DNA of 64,000 nt from Plasmodium brasilianum (GCF_023973825.1 NC_090126.1:1535001-1599000); one strand, 5' to 3'; shown: positions 10,425-22,800, counted from the first letter of the stretch. Numbers and translations are program-made. Notes: generated by a model from the letters alone, not told the origin.

Positions 10425-12212
10425 CTAAAAAGTTAAGAGCAGAATACTGTTTTTATTAATTTTTTTGGACCACAGTTTTATATTATACCGTATTTTGGTC
10501 AGAATTTGTGAACATTTGTATGCCTTTTCAGTATTTTCTATATGCTCTAATAAATTACAAGAATTGTCAAAAACTTCAATAGAGATTTGTAAAGCCTTTT
10601 GTTCATACCCTAAATTAAAATATAAAAAGTTTATATAATGACTAGCTAGCTGTAAGAAATTAATATCTACTGGTTGTAAATATATTTGTCCTATGTCATA
10701 GGCTTTTTTATATGTTTCGTTAGCTAAATGCTCATATTTATATTTGACGCCTGTCTCAGTTATATCGGATATTATTTTATACTGATTTGCATTTAAATGA
10801 ATATAATAAAATTTATTTTTATCTTCATCAATTGTGCTAAAGATCAGGTTTATTATGTTTATAAGAGCTTCACAATTTAAAAGAAAATCATTTTTTATTT
10901 TAAGCCGAATACTGTTACATATATTTTTTTTTTTTACTGGGTCCATGATACATTCCTCACTCGCTTCTTTTTTTGGTAGGGCATTATTATTATTATTAAC
11001 ACCATTCACATTATTGCTTCTGTTCATGTTATTATAGTTACTATCACTGTGGTGATGGTACGCCTTAAAGGTTTGTCTATATGATATCATACAGTGGTAA
11101 CTATAAGCTCTTAGAGTATTTTCTAAGTCTTCTTTTTCCATCTCATTTAATTCTTCCTCTGGGTTATTTAATCTGTCTAATAACAAAAGTATCGCACAGA
11201 CGATGGCATAATTATAATCTGAGCATTTATATGATACTTTCAAAAAATTATATATGCTTTTTCTATTCATTTTCACATTTAAATTTTCATTAGTACTGCT
11301 CCTTACTAATGCTTTGATTTTATTTATACACTCTGCAAAGAGATCACTATATTTTTCTAAAATTTTTTTTTTTTTAATTTTTATGTTTTCTTCTTTTTCC
11401 ATTCCATTTTCATCATAATGCACATCTATGTCGTAATCATCATCATTTTTTGAAAAAATCCTTGGGCTATTAGATTGCGTTTCACTGCAGGGTGGTGTTA
11501 GCTTACGATCATTTAGCTCTTGAAAAGATTTTGACATTTTGGCTTTACCTTTACCAATTTTTCTGTTTTGATAATGGGAAGAAGTAGCAGTAATAGCGGC
11601 AGTAGTAGTAGCAGCAGTGGCGGTAGCGGCGGAAGTAATAGTAGTAGCAGCAGCGGCATTTGAGCTGTTATTGTTTATTCTCACTTTATTATTTTCAAAC
11701 GATTTTTCCTTATTCTGTTCAGTTTGTTTTTTTGAATTTTTAATTCTATTCAAATTTGTTCTTTTTTTCGTTAAATTAACACCACAGTTATTTCTGTGAA
11801 TTTCAACTGAAGGTGGCAATTCGTCTTTATCATTTGGATCATCGACATCATTACTGTTATTATTAATATTATAATAAATATTGTTTATTCCTTTTTCTCT
11901 TTTTTTTGAACAAACATTTTTTTCGCCCTCCATCATTTTATCTCTTACTTGATTTCTTGCGTTTACATTTTTGTCCTTCATTATTCTATTAACAATATTT
12001 GTTTCTGTTTCTTTCTTTGTGTTCATTTTTATTTTGTTTTTCCCTTCCTCTTTTGAATTTTTATGATAATTTTCTTTCTTATTAGACAAGCCATTTTTTT
12101 CATTTGATAAAATTATGCTTTTTTTTTTTGATGAAAAAAATGAGGAAGCTGAATTTCTGATATGTGCATGTATGTCTGTGGACTTCATAGTGGCATCAAG
12201 TGGGCTTAACAT
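10425..12212 (-). CDS. Divergent 14-3-3-domain protein, 595 aa
   Basis: The C-terminal half, about residues 275-590, follows the 14-3-3 helical pattern. It has an equivalent of the AYKN helix (LKVSYKCSDYNYA), a KFYYIHLNANQYKI segment matching the YLKMKGDYYRYLAEV region, a YEQKALQISIEVFDNSC helix, and a terminal helix ending YNIKLWSKK like the family's NLTLWTS. Canonical 14-3-3 proteins are phosphoserine/phosphothreonine-binding dimers of about 250 aa. Here a roughly 270-residue Asn/Lys-rich low-complexity N-terminus is added. By eye alignment, of the four phosphate-binding residues only the first Lys is kept; the Arg in the second position and the Arg-Tyr pair are replaced by Ala, Lys and Ile. 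The ATG at 12212 is chosen; a second in-frame ATG lies 24 bp downstream. A TTTCCAGG just upstream could be a splice acceptor. Confidence 0.85.
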   Translation of the reverse strand: MLSPLDATMKSTDIHAHIRNSASSFFSSKKKSIILSNEKNGLSNKKENYHKNSKEEGKNKIKMNTKKETETNIVNRIMKDKNVNARNQVRDKMMEGEKNVCSKKREKGINNIYYNINNNSNDVDDPNDKDELPPSVEIHRNNCGVNLTKKRTNLNRIKNSKKQTEQNKEKSFENNKVRINNNSSNAAAATTITSAATATAATTTAAITATSSHYQNRKIGKGKAKMSKSFQELNDRKLTPPCSETQSNSPRIFSKNDDDYDIDVHYDENGMEKEENIKIKKKKILEKYSDLFAECINKIKALVRSSTNENLNVKMNRKSIYNFLKVSYKCSDYNYAIVCAILLLLDRLNNPEEELNEMEKEDLENTLRAYSYHCMISYRQTFKAYHHHSDSNYNNMNRSNNVNGVNNNNNALPKKEASEECIMDPVKKKNICNSIRLKIKNDFLLNCEALINIINLIFSTIDEDKNKFYYIHLNANQYKIISDITETGVKYKYEHLANETYKKAYDIGQIYLQPVDINFLQLASHYINFLYFNLGYEQKALQISIEVFDNSCNLLEHIENTEKAYKCSQILTKIRYNIKLWSKKINKNSILLLTF

Positions 12213-13582
12213 TCACACCTGGAAACATATACATATGTGCATATGTATATATGTATATAGATATAGATAGATACATACGTACATCCATACGCACGCATAC
12301 AAGCACGTTTAAATGTTTCTGCCCGTTTTCCGTTCTAAAATATTTTATTTTTACTAAAAAATAAAAAGGCTTACATCTCATATATTTGAGTAGTTACTAT
12401 ATAACCATATTTTTACTGAAAAAACGTGTTGCTCACTGGTGTATGATCAGTTCGGACGTATTGTCTATTTACTAATTTGATGAAAGTGTTAACATACAAA
12501 TGCTATACTTAAAGTTAATTCAAATTTCCAGTTCTTATTTTTATTTTTGGGCGAGCTAAATAGATATACATAAAATGTAAAATAAAACTGTATAAGCATA
12601 AACATATATTTGGTCTTAAACTGTGCACACAAATGACTCTTTAGCGTTTTTCAGTTTCAATCTGCCAAAATGCTTGCACTTATATATGTATATATGTGTA
12701 TATATATGCATAATTAAACTAAGTTTTTTAGTGTATTTAAAGCTGCAAAAAAAAAAAAAAAAAAAAAAGGCCGCAGATTGACCGTACAGCAGATTGCCTT
12801 TTTTTTTTTTTTTTTTTTTTAAAACCTCAATTTGGTAAAAAGTTTCCTGAACAGTTAATAATATTCCTGTCTTCTAAGGAAAAAAAAATAAAATAAAATA
12901 AAATAATATAAAATAAAATAAGAAAAAAGGGGGATATAATCCAACTTAGAAAAATAAACAAATTAAGCAAATTAAGCAGATTCATCGAATTCATCAAAAC
13001 TAGCGAACTAAAAGTGGCAACGGCTGTTCATACCTTTTTTTTTAAATTTTCATTATATATAGCTAAATAATAAAATGCTTTCCCCTTTTAACAGCAAATA
13101 ATCGCCTATATATATACACATCTTAATTAAATGAAATTATACTTGAAATGGGAAAAACGAGCTTAAAATATATTAAAATAAGATGCCAGTCGTAAACTCC
13201 TTTTCACAACTCCTATATACTGTTAAACGATTGCAAAATATATTTAAAATGAAGCATCTCCATATATCTGTCTATCTATCTATCTATCTATCCATCTGTT
13301 TATCTTTTTTTTTTTTTTTTTTTTTTTCGCACTTAAAATAAAATAGTTGTAAAGTACAGATATTTTGAATTATCCATCAAACCTCCATATGTTCTTATAA
13401 AAAGGAAAAATGCTAAACTGTGGTGTATTAATAATTATATGTACATACAGGTGTTAATAATTTTTTCCCTTTTTTCTTTTCGTCTATTTGATTGTTATGG
13501 TAACAAAAGTATTATCGAGTTGAAAATAGAAGAAAAGCTATGCTTTCGAAAAAATCATTTGGCATATAAGCTATATGCATAA

Positions 13583-13618
<36 letters not shown>

Positions 13619-14379
13619 TTTCTCTCTGCGTACGAAATTTGCTATACACATTAATTTATATAAAAATGCGTTTTACGGAAAAACAGTCGACGCCCTAAAA
13701 TAAGAAGAACAATGTAGGGACAAATATAATGGAAAGGCGTCCTAACGATAAGACCAACAAATGACTTCTATATTTGTAAGAGAATTTTACGGTTGAATCA
13801 TATTCTTTTATATTTATCCATACTCTTTGGTTTAACGTGTTAATGTTTGTTTATTAAAAAAAAAAAAAAAAAAGCACTATAGTTGATACGCTTTTAAAGA
13901 GGCATTACTTAATGGAGGGGGAAAAGAGGGAGCTGCATATGCGTCTTTTCTTGCTCTTCTACTTTTATTTTGATTTCCTTTTAAATGAAAAAACGCATAC
14001 ATTGTTTTCATGTAGGGAGTAATAGTTAAACGGTAAAAAAAATAAATAAATGGTTAGAAAAAAGTGGATTAAAAATGAATGAAGGAAATATATTTCAAGA
14101 TGAAAAAAATATTTCGTTGCTTGGGCGGTATTGGCATAGATATAATTTTCTTTTCCAAAAATGAAGAAAATTCTTATATACTAGGTTGTAATTAGTTCTT
14201 TCTTTGAACATTTCTGGGTCTCAAGCCAAGAGTATAGACAAAATTTACAAAGGAAAAATAATGTACAAACCATGTATTCCCCTTGCTCGTAATAAATGTA
14301 AAAAAAAAAAAAAAGAAGGACATACACCCATAAATGGCTTTGAGTCCTTGAAAAACAGAAATCCAGAATTGCCTGTATG

Positions 14380-14680
14380 CTCGTTCGTTTGTTTGTGTAT
14401 TTGTTTGTGTATTTGTTTGTGTATTTGTTTGGGCATTTGTTTGGGCATTTGTTTATGCATTTGTTTGTGCATTTGTTTGGGCATTTGTTTGGGCATTTGT
14501 TTGGGCATTTGTTTGGGCATTTGTTTGGGCATTTGTTTGGGCATTTGTTTGGGCATTTGTTTGGGCATTTGTTTGGGCATTTGTTTGGGCATTTGTTTGG
14601 GCAGTTGTTTGGGCAGTTGTTTGGGCAGTTGTTTGGGCAGTTGTTTGTGCATTTGTTTGTGCATTTGTTTGTGCATTTGT
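14380..14680. repeat. 12-bp minisatellite (TTTGTTTGGGCA)n
   Basis: About 25 tandem copies of TTTGTTTGGGCA with variants GGGCAG, GTGCAT and TATGCAT at the edges. Because 12 is a multiple of three and the unit has no stop in several frames, long open frames appear on both strands (for example PKQM, AQTN and FGHL repeats). I do not treat these as genes: the flanks are non-coding in character. Confidence 0.95.
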
Positions 14681-15200
14681 GTGTTTCTCTTCGCTTTTTA
14701 TTTCTTTTTCCACTTTTGACATCCTGGCCGAGGTCTATATCTCGCTTCGCTTATGTATGTATAAAGTTTTGTTAAGTAATAAAAGGCAGCAATTCTTCAA
14801 TAATTCAGTTTTTCCAGTACAACACATTTGCGCATATGCGTATGTACGCATACTTCCAGTTTTTTTGCCATTTTTAACTCGCTCATGATCCTCGTGAACC
14901 TATACATTTTTACAACATTTAAGCAGCGCGTAAATACTAATGAGGTTAACTTTAATTCAAAAAAGTGGGAGAAAAAAAAAGGAAAAAAAATGGAACTTCA
15001 TAATGGTAGATTATAAGCTCTCGAATGGTATTTTTATGAATGTTTATTATTTATTTTTTTATTTTATTTTATTTTTTTTTTTTTTCCTTATTTTTACTGA
15101 CGCTTCTTTTCATTTCTGAGAATCATGATCACTCTAAATATTAGTTTAACTATAGCTACAACTATTACTCTCCCTTTTTTTTTTTTTTTTTTTTTTAAAA

Positions 15201-15380
15201 CTATTGTTCAGAGAATATGTAGCACTTTCTTCCTATATGTTTTTTTCTTTTTTGTGCTTCACATTTGAGCGTTCCCTTGGCAAAAAGGGTTTGAGAAAAG
15301 TAAACTACAAGAGCTATATTCTCATTTTCCTTATCATCATAATGTTTATGCAGAATTAATAAAAAGAGATGAGTTTTTCT
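15201..15380 (-). CDS. Candidate terminal exon of a small gene
   Basis: The minus-strand reading after a CTGCTCAAG acceptor-like site is mixed in composition and not repetitive. It includes HKHYDDKENENIALVVYF and a basic C-terminus ending RKCYIFSEQ before a stop at 15201. There is no in-frame ATG, so an upstream exon would be needed and I could not place one. It lies about 420 bp upstream of ARP4 on the opposite strand. No family recognised; the call rests on composition only. Confidence 0.25.
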   Translation of the reverse strand, partial: RKTHLFLLILHKHYDDKENENIALVVYFSQTLFAKGTLKCEAQKRKKHIGRKCYIFSEQ

Positions 15381-15804
15381 TGAGCAGCACAATTTAAGTT
15401 AATACCTGTATATCACATTGACAATAATGTATATGTTTAATATATATTCATATTATATACATGTTAATGCATGATATATGGGAATATATATATTTAAGAA
15501 AAAAAAAAAAAAAAAAAAATATAGAAAACTGCAACGAGTACATACACTGCGAATGTAAAAAATATAAGAAAATTTAATAATATAGAAGAAATAAAGAAAT
15601 ACCGTATTTATGTGATATATAACATATACTTCTTTCAGAATAGAACCAAGTTAGCGAAAAGGGTTTGGGGCGGGGTAGCAGTCAATTTGTCAGCATATAT
15701 ACACATATGCACAAATAAAACATGTACCCATACTGTTCAGTGTGTTACCTTTACGCATCAAAAGAGCCAATCTGCGCAATATATTTAAAATAAATTGTAA
15801 AAAA

Positions 15805-17502
15805 ATGACAACGAACAATGATGTTAATGAGAATCTGTTATGCGGTGGCGAAGATATATCGGCACTTGTAGTTGATTTGGGGTTCAGTACATCTAAAATA
15901 GGACATAATCAAGAAGACACACCAAGAATATTTTTGAATAGTATATGTGGAGAGTGTATATTTGAAGAGGGCGTGATGGGTATAAACGGAGGTGCAAATA
16001 ATGATAATGTTATTTGTAGTAATGGTATTGGTAATGCCCATGGCAGCAATAGTAGCAGTAGTAGTAGAAGTGGAAGAAGGGAAAGAAGCGAAAGGAGTGG
16101 TACAGTTGGCGTACCTGGCATTGGTGGAAGAGGCCGCAGTAGAAATAGAGGGATAAATGATCTTATGTTTCCCCTAAATTTGTATAACCGAAAAGAACAT
16201 GTACGAGTGAAACCCCTATTTTGTCGAGACCAATATAATAATGTAAGTCTTAATAGTGATGTATTTGAAAAAATGTTAGAGTATGCTATTGAAGGGGTAG
16301 AAGTACAAAGAGTATATGAATGTACAGATGAAGTTATAGATTCTATTAAATTAGGTGGGTTAAATTTAAATTTTGAAGAACATCCAATGTTGTTATCAGA
16401 ATCAAATATACATCATAATAAAATAAGAGAAGAAATGACTGAAATTTTGTTTGAAAAGTATAACATTCCAGCATTATATTTTGCAAAAAAGGCAAAATTG
16501 ACATCTTTCAGTTTAGGTAGATCAAATTCATTAGTTATTGATATAGGTTTTAGTTCATTAGATATTAATCCAGTATATGAAGGATATGTATTACAAAAAA
16601 ATTCTTTAGAATATAACATAGGTGGTAATTATTTTGATAAATTAATCTATGAAACATTAAAAAAAGATCATATCAATATTATTCCCTATTTCTGTACTAG
16701 TTATAATAAATATAATATGTCTTCTGACTTATTTAAAAACATTCATAGTTCATATAGAGAAGAAGCCATATTAGATATCGTTCGTTATATGAAGGAAACT
16801 GTTTGTAGAATTCGAGTAAACAATGATACAAACCTTGGTACCAGGGGCGCGAATGCCACTGCTAAAAGCAGTGCTATTGCTGCTAGTAGTACGAATGTAC
16901 ATAGTAGTACTAACACTGCTAACATTATTAATAATACTTCTCTCAATGCTAACGCATCTGACCTTATCACGGCTGCGGGAAGTGCCAATGCTTCTTCCAA
17001 TGGCAATATTGCAGAGGAGAAGGGAAATGAGAAAACGCGGAATTACGATTTGAACGATCCATTAAAAGAAGAATATTTCGAACTACCTGATGGATGTAAA
17101 ATTAATATAGATAAGTATAAGTATGACATAGGTGAATGTTTGTTTAAGAGTATACCTTTAGAAAATAATTTTAAAGGATTACCGCAGTCCATAATAAATT
17201 GCATTTTATCGTCCGATGTTGACATAAGAAAAGATTTGTTACATTCGATAATAGTAACAGGAGGTTCTTCTTCTTTCCCTGGATTGATAGAACGTTTATA
17301 TAACTCATTAAAAGAGAAAGAATGTTTTACTCAATCCATTAAATTAAAAATTTTAAATATGACTTCATATGTAGAAAATAAATATTCATCATGGTTAGGT
17401 GGCTCTATATTAGCAAGCCTGGGAACGTTCCAACAGTTGTGGGTATCAAAGAGGGAATACCTCGATTCGGGGCACAAGCTTATTTTTGATAGGTGCTTCT
17501 GA
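15805..17502 (+). CDS. ARP4: Actin-related protein 4 (ARP4/BAF53-like)
   Basis: Actin-fold protein of the ARP4/BAF53 class, a nuclear subunit of chromatin remodelling and histone acetyltransferase complexes (INO80, SWR1, NuA4 in yeast). The N-terminal phosphate-loop region reads ALVVDLGFSTSKIG, a second loop reads SLVIDIGFSSLDINPVYEG, and the C-terminus carries IIVTGGSSSFPGLIERL followed by SWLGGSILASLGTFQQLWVS and a KREYLDSG ending. That tail, with GTFQQLWVSK, is the ARP4 signature. Two Ser/Asn/Ala-rich inserts (about residues 70-125 and 350-420) enlarge it to 565 aa. The open frame extends 63 bp upstream, but only from a GTG; the ATG at 15805 has the context GTAAAAAAATGACA and is the credible start. 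Single exon. Confidence 0.93.
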   Translation: MTTNNDVNENLLCGGEDISALVVDLGFSTSKIGHNQEDTPRIFLNSICGECIFEEGVMGINGGANNDNVICSNGIGNAHGSNSSSSSRSGRRERSERSGTVGVPGIGGRGRSRNRGINDLMFPLNLYNRKEHVRVKPLFCRDQYNNVSLNSDVFEKMLEYAIEGVEVQRVYECTDEVIDSIKLGGLNLNFEEHPMLLSESNIHHNKIREEMTEILFEKYNIPALYFAKKAKLTSFSLGRSNSLVIDIGFSSLDINPVYEGYVLQKNSLEYNIGGNYFDKLIYETLKKDHINIIPYFCTSYNKYNMSSDLFKNIHSSYREEAILDIVRYMKETVCRIRVNNDTNLGTRGANATAKSSAIAASSTNVHSSTNTANIINNTSLNANASDLITAAGSANASSNGNIAEEKGNEKTRNYDLNDPLKEEYFELPDGCKINIDKYKYDIGECLFKSIPLENNFKGLPQSIINCILSSDVDIRKDLLHSIIVTGGSSSFPGLIERLYNSLKEKECFTQSIKLKILNMTSYVENKYSSWLGGSILASLGTFQQLWVSKREYLDSGHKLIFDRCF

Positions 17503-17569
17503 ATGTTTTGGAGGCAAAAAATGTGTAGTATGTGCGTAAAAAAAGAAGAAAAAAGTGTACACACACATA

Positions 17570-17815
17570 TATGCGCGTATGTTTGTGCGTATGTTTGTGC
17601 GTACGTTTGTGCGTATGTTTGTGCGTACGTTTATGCGTGCGTTTATGCGTGTGTTTGTGCGTACGTTTGTGCGTATGTTTGCGCTTATGTTTGCGCTTAT
17701 GTTTGCGCTTATGTTTGCGCTTATGTTTGCGCTTATGTTTGTGCGTATGTTTGTGCGTATGTTTGTGCGTACGTTTGTGCGTATGTTTGCGCTCATGTTT
17801 GTTCATGTGCATACG
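17570..17815. repeat. 12-bp minisatellite (GTTTGTGCGTAT)n
   Basis: About 20 tandem copies of a GTTTGTGCGTAT unit with GTTTGCGCTTAT and GTACGTTTGTGC variants. It begins about 70 bp after the ARP4 stop, so it lies in the ARP4 3' UTR. The multiple-of-three period generates spurious long open frames on both strands. Confidence 0.93.
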
Positions 17816-19448
17816 CATGAGTGCCATTCATTCCACAATGTTAAGCAACAGTTATCGATGCCATTCTTATTTCATGGTACCACCGAAAGTGATATATGTA
17901 ACTTTGTGCATATTTTTAAAATGTCCTTGGTATTATATTACTGTGAACTGTTTCTGCTGGACGTGCCTGACGAGTTTCCCCCATCGAACCTTTTGTTTTC
18001 CCTCCTATTTAGTTCTACCAATCTGCATACCAATCTGTATATCGGTCTGCTTACAAATCTTCATACCAGTCTGAATGCCAATTTACATACCAACTTGCGT
18101 GTCTATTTATTTATTAACTGTATGATTGTATCCAAAACTACGTAATGATGAATCTACTTGGTGGTTGTCCTGTTACAGCGCTCATTGCGTTAATTCCCAT
18201 TATTCTTTTTGTGCTATTTCTTTTTTTTTTTTTTTTCCTTTTTTATGTCGTCGTGGAACTAGGTATTCATTTGAATAATACATACTACCGCCTGAGAATG
18301 TAACAACTTTAACCTAAAATCCTGTGCTTATTTGTAATTTTAAATGTTTGCATTTGAATTGTACAATTACAAATACGTCCGCTATGTGTATATACATATA
18401 TGTATATATGATTATGTACATATACGTGTGTTTTTGTGTATGGGTTTATAATATATATGGTCCAATATATATGTTGCCTAACTTGAGGGGCACACACACA
18501 TAAGAAAAGGTGCACTTCACAAAATCTGTAAGGCGATGCATTTTGTTAGCCTTGAAGATGACGATAGTTCGATGTAGAGAATTAATTATATTCAAATGAA
18601 CGAAAAAGAGAAAGGGAAAAATAAATACTCATCAGTGTATCTGTAAAGGTTTCCCATTTTACGATTGGAAAATAGTTCTTTTCATAGACTGGTTTTTAAT
18701 GCACACCTGTTTGGGTAGATTTTATAGCCGATTGACAGCTTAACCGATTAGCGGATTAACCGCATATCCGCTTAACAGCTGAAGAATCGAAATATTTCCA
18801 AGTACTACGCTTCAAAAGGAATTAAAAGTTTATATATTCATAATAATTTAAAAGAAATGATGCAAATATATTTTCAGTCAAATAAGTAATTACATATAAT
18901 AGAAAAAAAGGGAAAAGAATTAAAAGGAGTAAAAGTGTTAATTAAAAATACATAATAATATGTATGAGATTTCGTCATATTTTTTTCCAAAAAGAAAAAA
19001 AAAAAAAAAAAAAAAATAAAAATAAAAAAATTGTTTCACTAATGAGATTACGAATAAATAATGAACATACACATCACAGTTAATTTTTATAAAAAATTGT
19101 GTGCACATGTAGATATGGATTTATAAAAAAAGTACAGGGGATAAATGAAAAAGGAAAAAAGGGGGCATCCAACTTCTAACTGTTGTGTAGTTGAGGAATA
19201 ATAAAAGCAATATATGTATGCAAACATGCACACTATAATGACAAAGATGTTTACAATTATGTACGTTCACAAGTATACCCGTTCGTACATATTCATTCTC
19301 TTATATAGACCCGCTCATACATACACCCGCTTATATATATGTACATACGTCCACCCGCGCAATGTTTTACCAACCGTGTAGAACTCATTATCACCATTAC
19401 AAAAAATGTGCGTTGATAAAACTTTACATTCATACATATAAATTAAAA

Positions 19449-19571
19449 ATGTTGGATGAATATAATTTTTCATTTACATATAATGAAGATCTTTTTTTTT
19501 TGAAAGTACCGATAGGTCCAATGTTAAGGGTCTTGTGGAAAGCGAATAGGGGGAAGGAGAAATATAATTAA
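19449..19571 (+). CDS. Candidate 40-aa micro-ORF
   Basis: The ATG is in a good context (AATTAAAAATGTTGG). The frame starts MLDEYNFSFTYNEDLFFL, contains KVPIGPMLRVLWKA, and ends at a TAA. Composition is protein-like and non-repetitive. It could extend upstream to an in-frame ATG at 19362. No family recognised; it may equally be chance or one exon of a spliced gene. Confidence 0.25.
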   Translation: MLDEYNFSFTYNEDLFFLKVPIGPMLRVLWKANRGKEKYN

Positions 19572-19808
19572 ATTACTTTAACTCCACTATTTTATTAGTA
19601 TGTTTCTTTTATGCACACGACATAAATGTATATTAACTGTTTAGCGAAAAAAAAAAAAAAAAAATTTAAGAGCACATTTATGCGTACATATTATATACTA
19701 TATACATATTGTATATGTCCATGGGTATTCCAATTTTCTCCGCTTCTAAACACGCCACACCTACCTGCGCTTATAATTACGCTATTTCCATTTTCCCCTC
19801 CCAACCCA

Positions 19809-22800
19809 TTACTCACTGTCGGCACCCCTGAAATCCTTCAGAACGCTATCTATCATTGTCTGCGGTATCTTCGAAATATTTTCATAGTCATTACTTAGTG
19901 AAGCCAGTATCTTCTCCCATATGTGCTCCCCTTTGTAGGCATAGGAAAGGCTACACGGCGTACCGCTACTGTCATTGGTTACATTATTATAAAAATCATT
20001 TGTTGAGTTAAAAATTATTTTTGATAGTAACTCCTTATTTTCACAATTTAAAGCTATCCAGTAGTCGTTGTTCACTTCCTCCATAAGTTGATCTAACTCC
20101 CAAGTGGCTTTTCCGATGAATCTCTTTATTAACTTTTTCTCGCAAACATTTTTACCATTGCGCGGGGTATTTTCATCGAGGTTATTCCTATTGAGGTTAT
20201 TCCTATTGAGGTTATTCCTATTGAGGTTATTCCTATTGAGATTATTACTATCGAGATTATTACTATCGAGATTATTCCTATATAGCTCATTCCTATATAG
20301 CTCATTCCTATTGAGATTATTACTATCGAGATTATTACTATATGTGTTTAGATTATCAATGTTATTACTGTACGTACCATCACTACGTGCAGTACTGCTT
20401 CCTACTCCATTATCACTGCACATGGTACTGCTGTAGACACCTCCGTCGTACGTACCACTAACAAAATCAGAATCCATTCGATCTGAAGCTATTAATCGAT
20501 CTTCCTTCTTCCCCCCCCATTCTTGCGTCTTTTTGCACATACTGTTGTTGTTATTCGTCGACTCCATAAAATTGGCATCAGTTGTTAAGTGAACTATATC
20601 CTCTTTATCATTTTCAATATTCATACTGTCGCTTTGTTCAGGTAAATTTGTGTCTACATGTTCGTTATATCCTTCATAAATTAAATCATTTACAACAATA
20701 TTTTTTGAAAATTTCTTCATGTTATGTAATATGGTAAGTCCTGGTAAAGGTCCACCTAGCCAGAATAAATTTACAGGGTTTCTTACAATATAGTTCTGAT
20801 TCATTGGGTTTATGTTTACTTTGTTTATTGATGATATCTTACTAGATTTGGTTTTCCTACTTTTTATATTTAATTCATTCTTTAATTTTTTAAAATTTTT
20901 CTTATTCTTCAAAACAGTTGTTGTTTCTTCCTCTAGTGCATTTTCTGCACGAACCTGCAACGTGTCCGTTTTTTCATCTCTCCTGTTTTGTCCTTTCTGC
21001 TCGTATTCGCTCCCTCCCCCATCATCGCCATCTTCGTTTGCTTCGTCCATCTCATCCACTTCGTCTACTTCGTCTACTTCATCCGCATCGTCCACTTCAT
21101 CCGATTCTTCCTCTTCATCTGCTTCATCCGATTCTTCCACTTCATCCGCTTCATCCGCTTCACCCGTTTCATCCTCTTCATCCACTTCTTCCTTGGCATA
21201 CTTGCCATCGTACATATGATACCCGCTGTCCCTAACTCCTCCCCTTCTTCTAAGTATACCCCTATCCTTGCCTCTATTTGTAGTGCTACTACTGCAACTG
21301 TCAATCCTGCTGTTATTTTTTTTTATTATTATTTTTTTTTTATCGTTTAGCTTGTCCCCCTCCTCTTCACCACTCTCATCTTCCTCCTCCTCATCCACAC
21401 ATAACTTGTTGGTTTCCTTAAATTTTTGTATCCTCCTGTGAATTCGTTCCTTTTCTTCTTCCGTTAGTTTCTCCACATCCGCGTTACTGTTACTCTTCAT
21501 CATTATATCATATTTGGAAGGAGTCTTTTGTAATTTCTTCTTATTTTTTTCCTTATCGAATATGTGTATACGATTATTTATTATAACCACTTTCCATTTA
21601 TTATATTTTTCAAAATAAATTTTATAAAATTCATTTAACATTTGCAGCTTTTTTATTTCACTCTTTATATCTGTCATTGAGCCAATATTATATGATGGAA
21701 GAAATCGTAAATATAAAGGTACCTTATTCAATTTTATAATATAATGAGTAATAATATCAAGCAAATGTTCATCCATCATTACAAATAAATTGCTCTTTTT
21801 TTTTATTCGCTTGTTCATAAAATGCTTTGACGAACTTCTAAATTGTATCCTCAAAAACATTTCTTGTAAATCCTTCAACGTGGGGAAGTCCTCTCCACTG
21901 CCACTACCACTGCCACTACCACTGCCACTTCCGCCATCACTGCTGCTCTTTTCCTTATCGTACCTAGGACCTTTCTTCCCCTCCATATCCAATTCTTTTT
22001 CTAAATACGCTTCTTTCTTTACAGTGCTTTTGTTTTCCACCAGAATGAGACTGTCCCCCCCGGGTTCACTACTACCAGTATCACTACCTCCACAGCGGTT
22101 CCTATCCCTAGCACGACCATTACTGCTACAGCCGCTACTACGTTCGAGGGGAGGTGTTATTACCTTTTCCCCTTCCACTGCTCTACCATGCGTATCATAT
22201 ATATCTCTTATCTGTTCACTGTTTCTATTTGTTTCATGCACGCTTGTGATATTCTGATTACAATTGCCTGATTCCTTTATGGTACTACTCTTCTTTTTGT
22301 CTATCCCCAAATGGTTCGTTATTTCATTATTTATAAATTCCTTCTTTTTTAGATATAATTTACTTAGTATTCTTAGAATTTCCTTTTTATTTGATATACC
22401 CCCCATATAATTATTGTATATGGGATGTTTATTTAATATTAAACCACACACTAAATTGTTTTTATCTTTGTGAGTAATTAATATTACCGACTTATTCCAT
22501 AACATACTTGAGGTTAACGGGTGCGCTATTAATATAGTACCTTTTTTAATTTCATTCTTACTATTCTCTCGTTTCAAAATAATGTTGTTACTCTTACTAC
22601 GCTTTTGAAGGTTGCACTCAGGGATTCCCACAATATGGCTAGCACTACTCTGGCTAGCACTACTCTGGCTAGCACTACTCTGGCTAGCACTACTCTGGCT
22701 AGCACTACTCTGGCTAGCACTACTCTGGCTAGCACTACTCTGGCTAGCACTACTCTGGCTAGCACTACTCTGCATAGCACTACTCTGGATAGCACTACTC

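Larger units (their letters stand above)
12213..15804. other. Divergent 3.6 kb spacer between the 14-3-3-like gene and ARP4
   Basis: Long AT-rich promoter-type region with several poly(A)/poly(T) runs, a TA tract at 13586-13614, a TCTATCTATC microsatellite near 13270-13285 and a 12-bp minisatellite at 14380-14680. A minus-strand reading at 15201-15390 is the only place with gene-like composition and is listed separately. The rest has no supported gene. Confidence 0.45.
17503..19808. other. Convergent spacer between ARP4 and the AlgH/LYR gene
   Basis: Contains a 12-bp minisatellite immediately after ARP4, short dispersed repeats (CCAATCTGCATA-like, 18018-18095), several A/T runs and GTACATATA tracts. 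The reading at 19449-19571, listed separately, is the only gene-like stretch. Confidence 0.45.

Noticed and set aside
14204..14775. Several long open frames on both strands over the TTTGTTTGGGCA array
   Set aside because: They are generated by a 12-bp repeat without stops in many frames; the flanks lack coding character and translations are pure repeats.
15742..15804. Extension of ARP4 by 21 residues
   Set aside because: It would start on GTG; the first ATG, at 15805, has a strong A-rich context and precedes the conserved domain.
17446..18145. Open frames on both strands after ARP4 (Lys-His-Thr, Cys-Leu and Ala-Asn-Ile repeats)
   Set aside because: Same cause: a 12-bp minisatellite in the ARP4 3' flank. 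The two strands and several frames are equally open.
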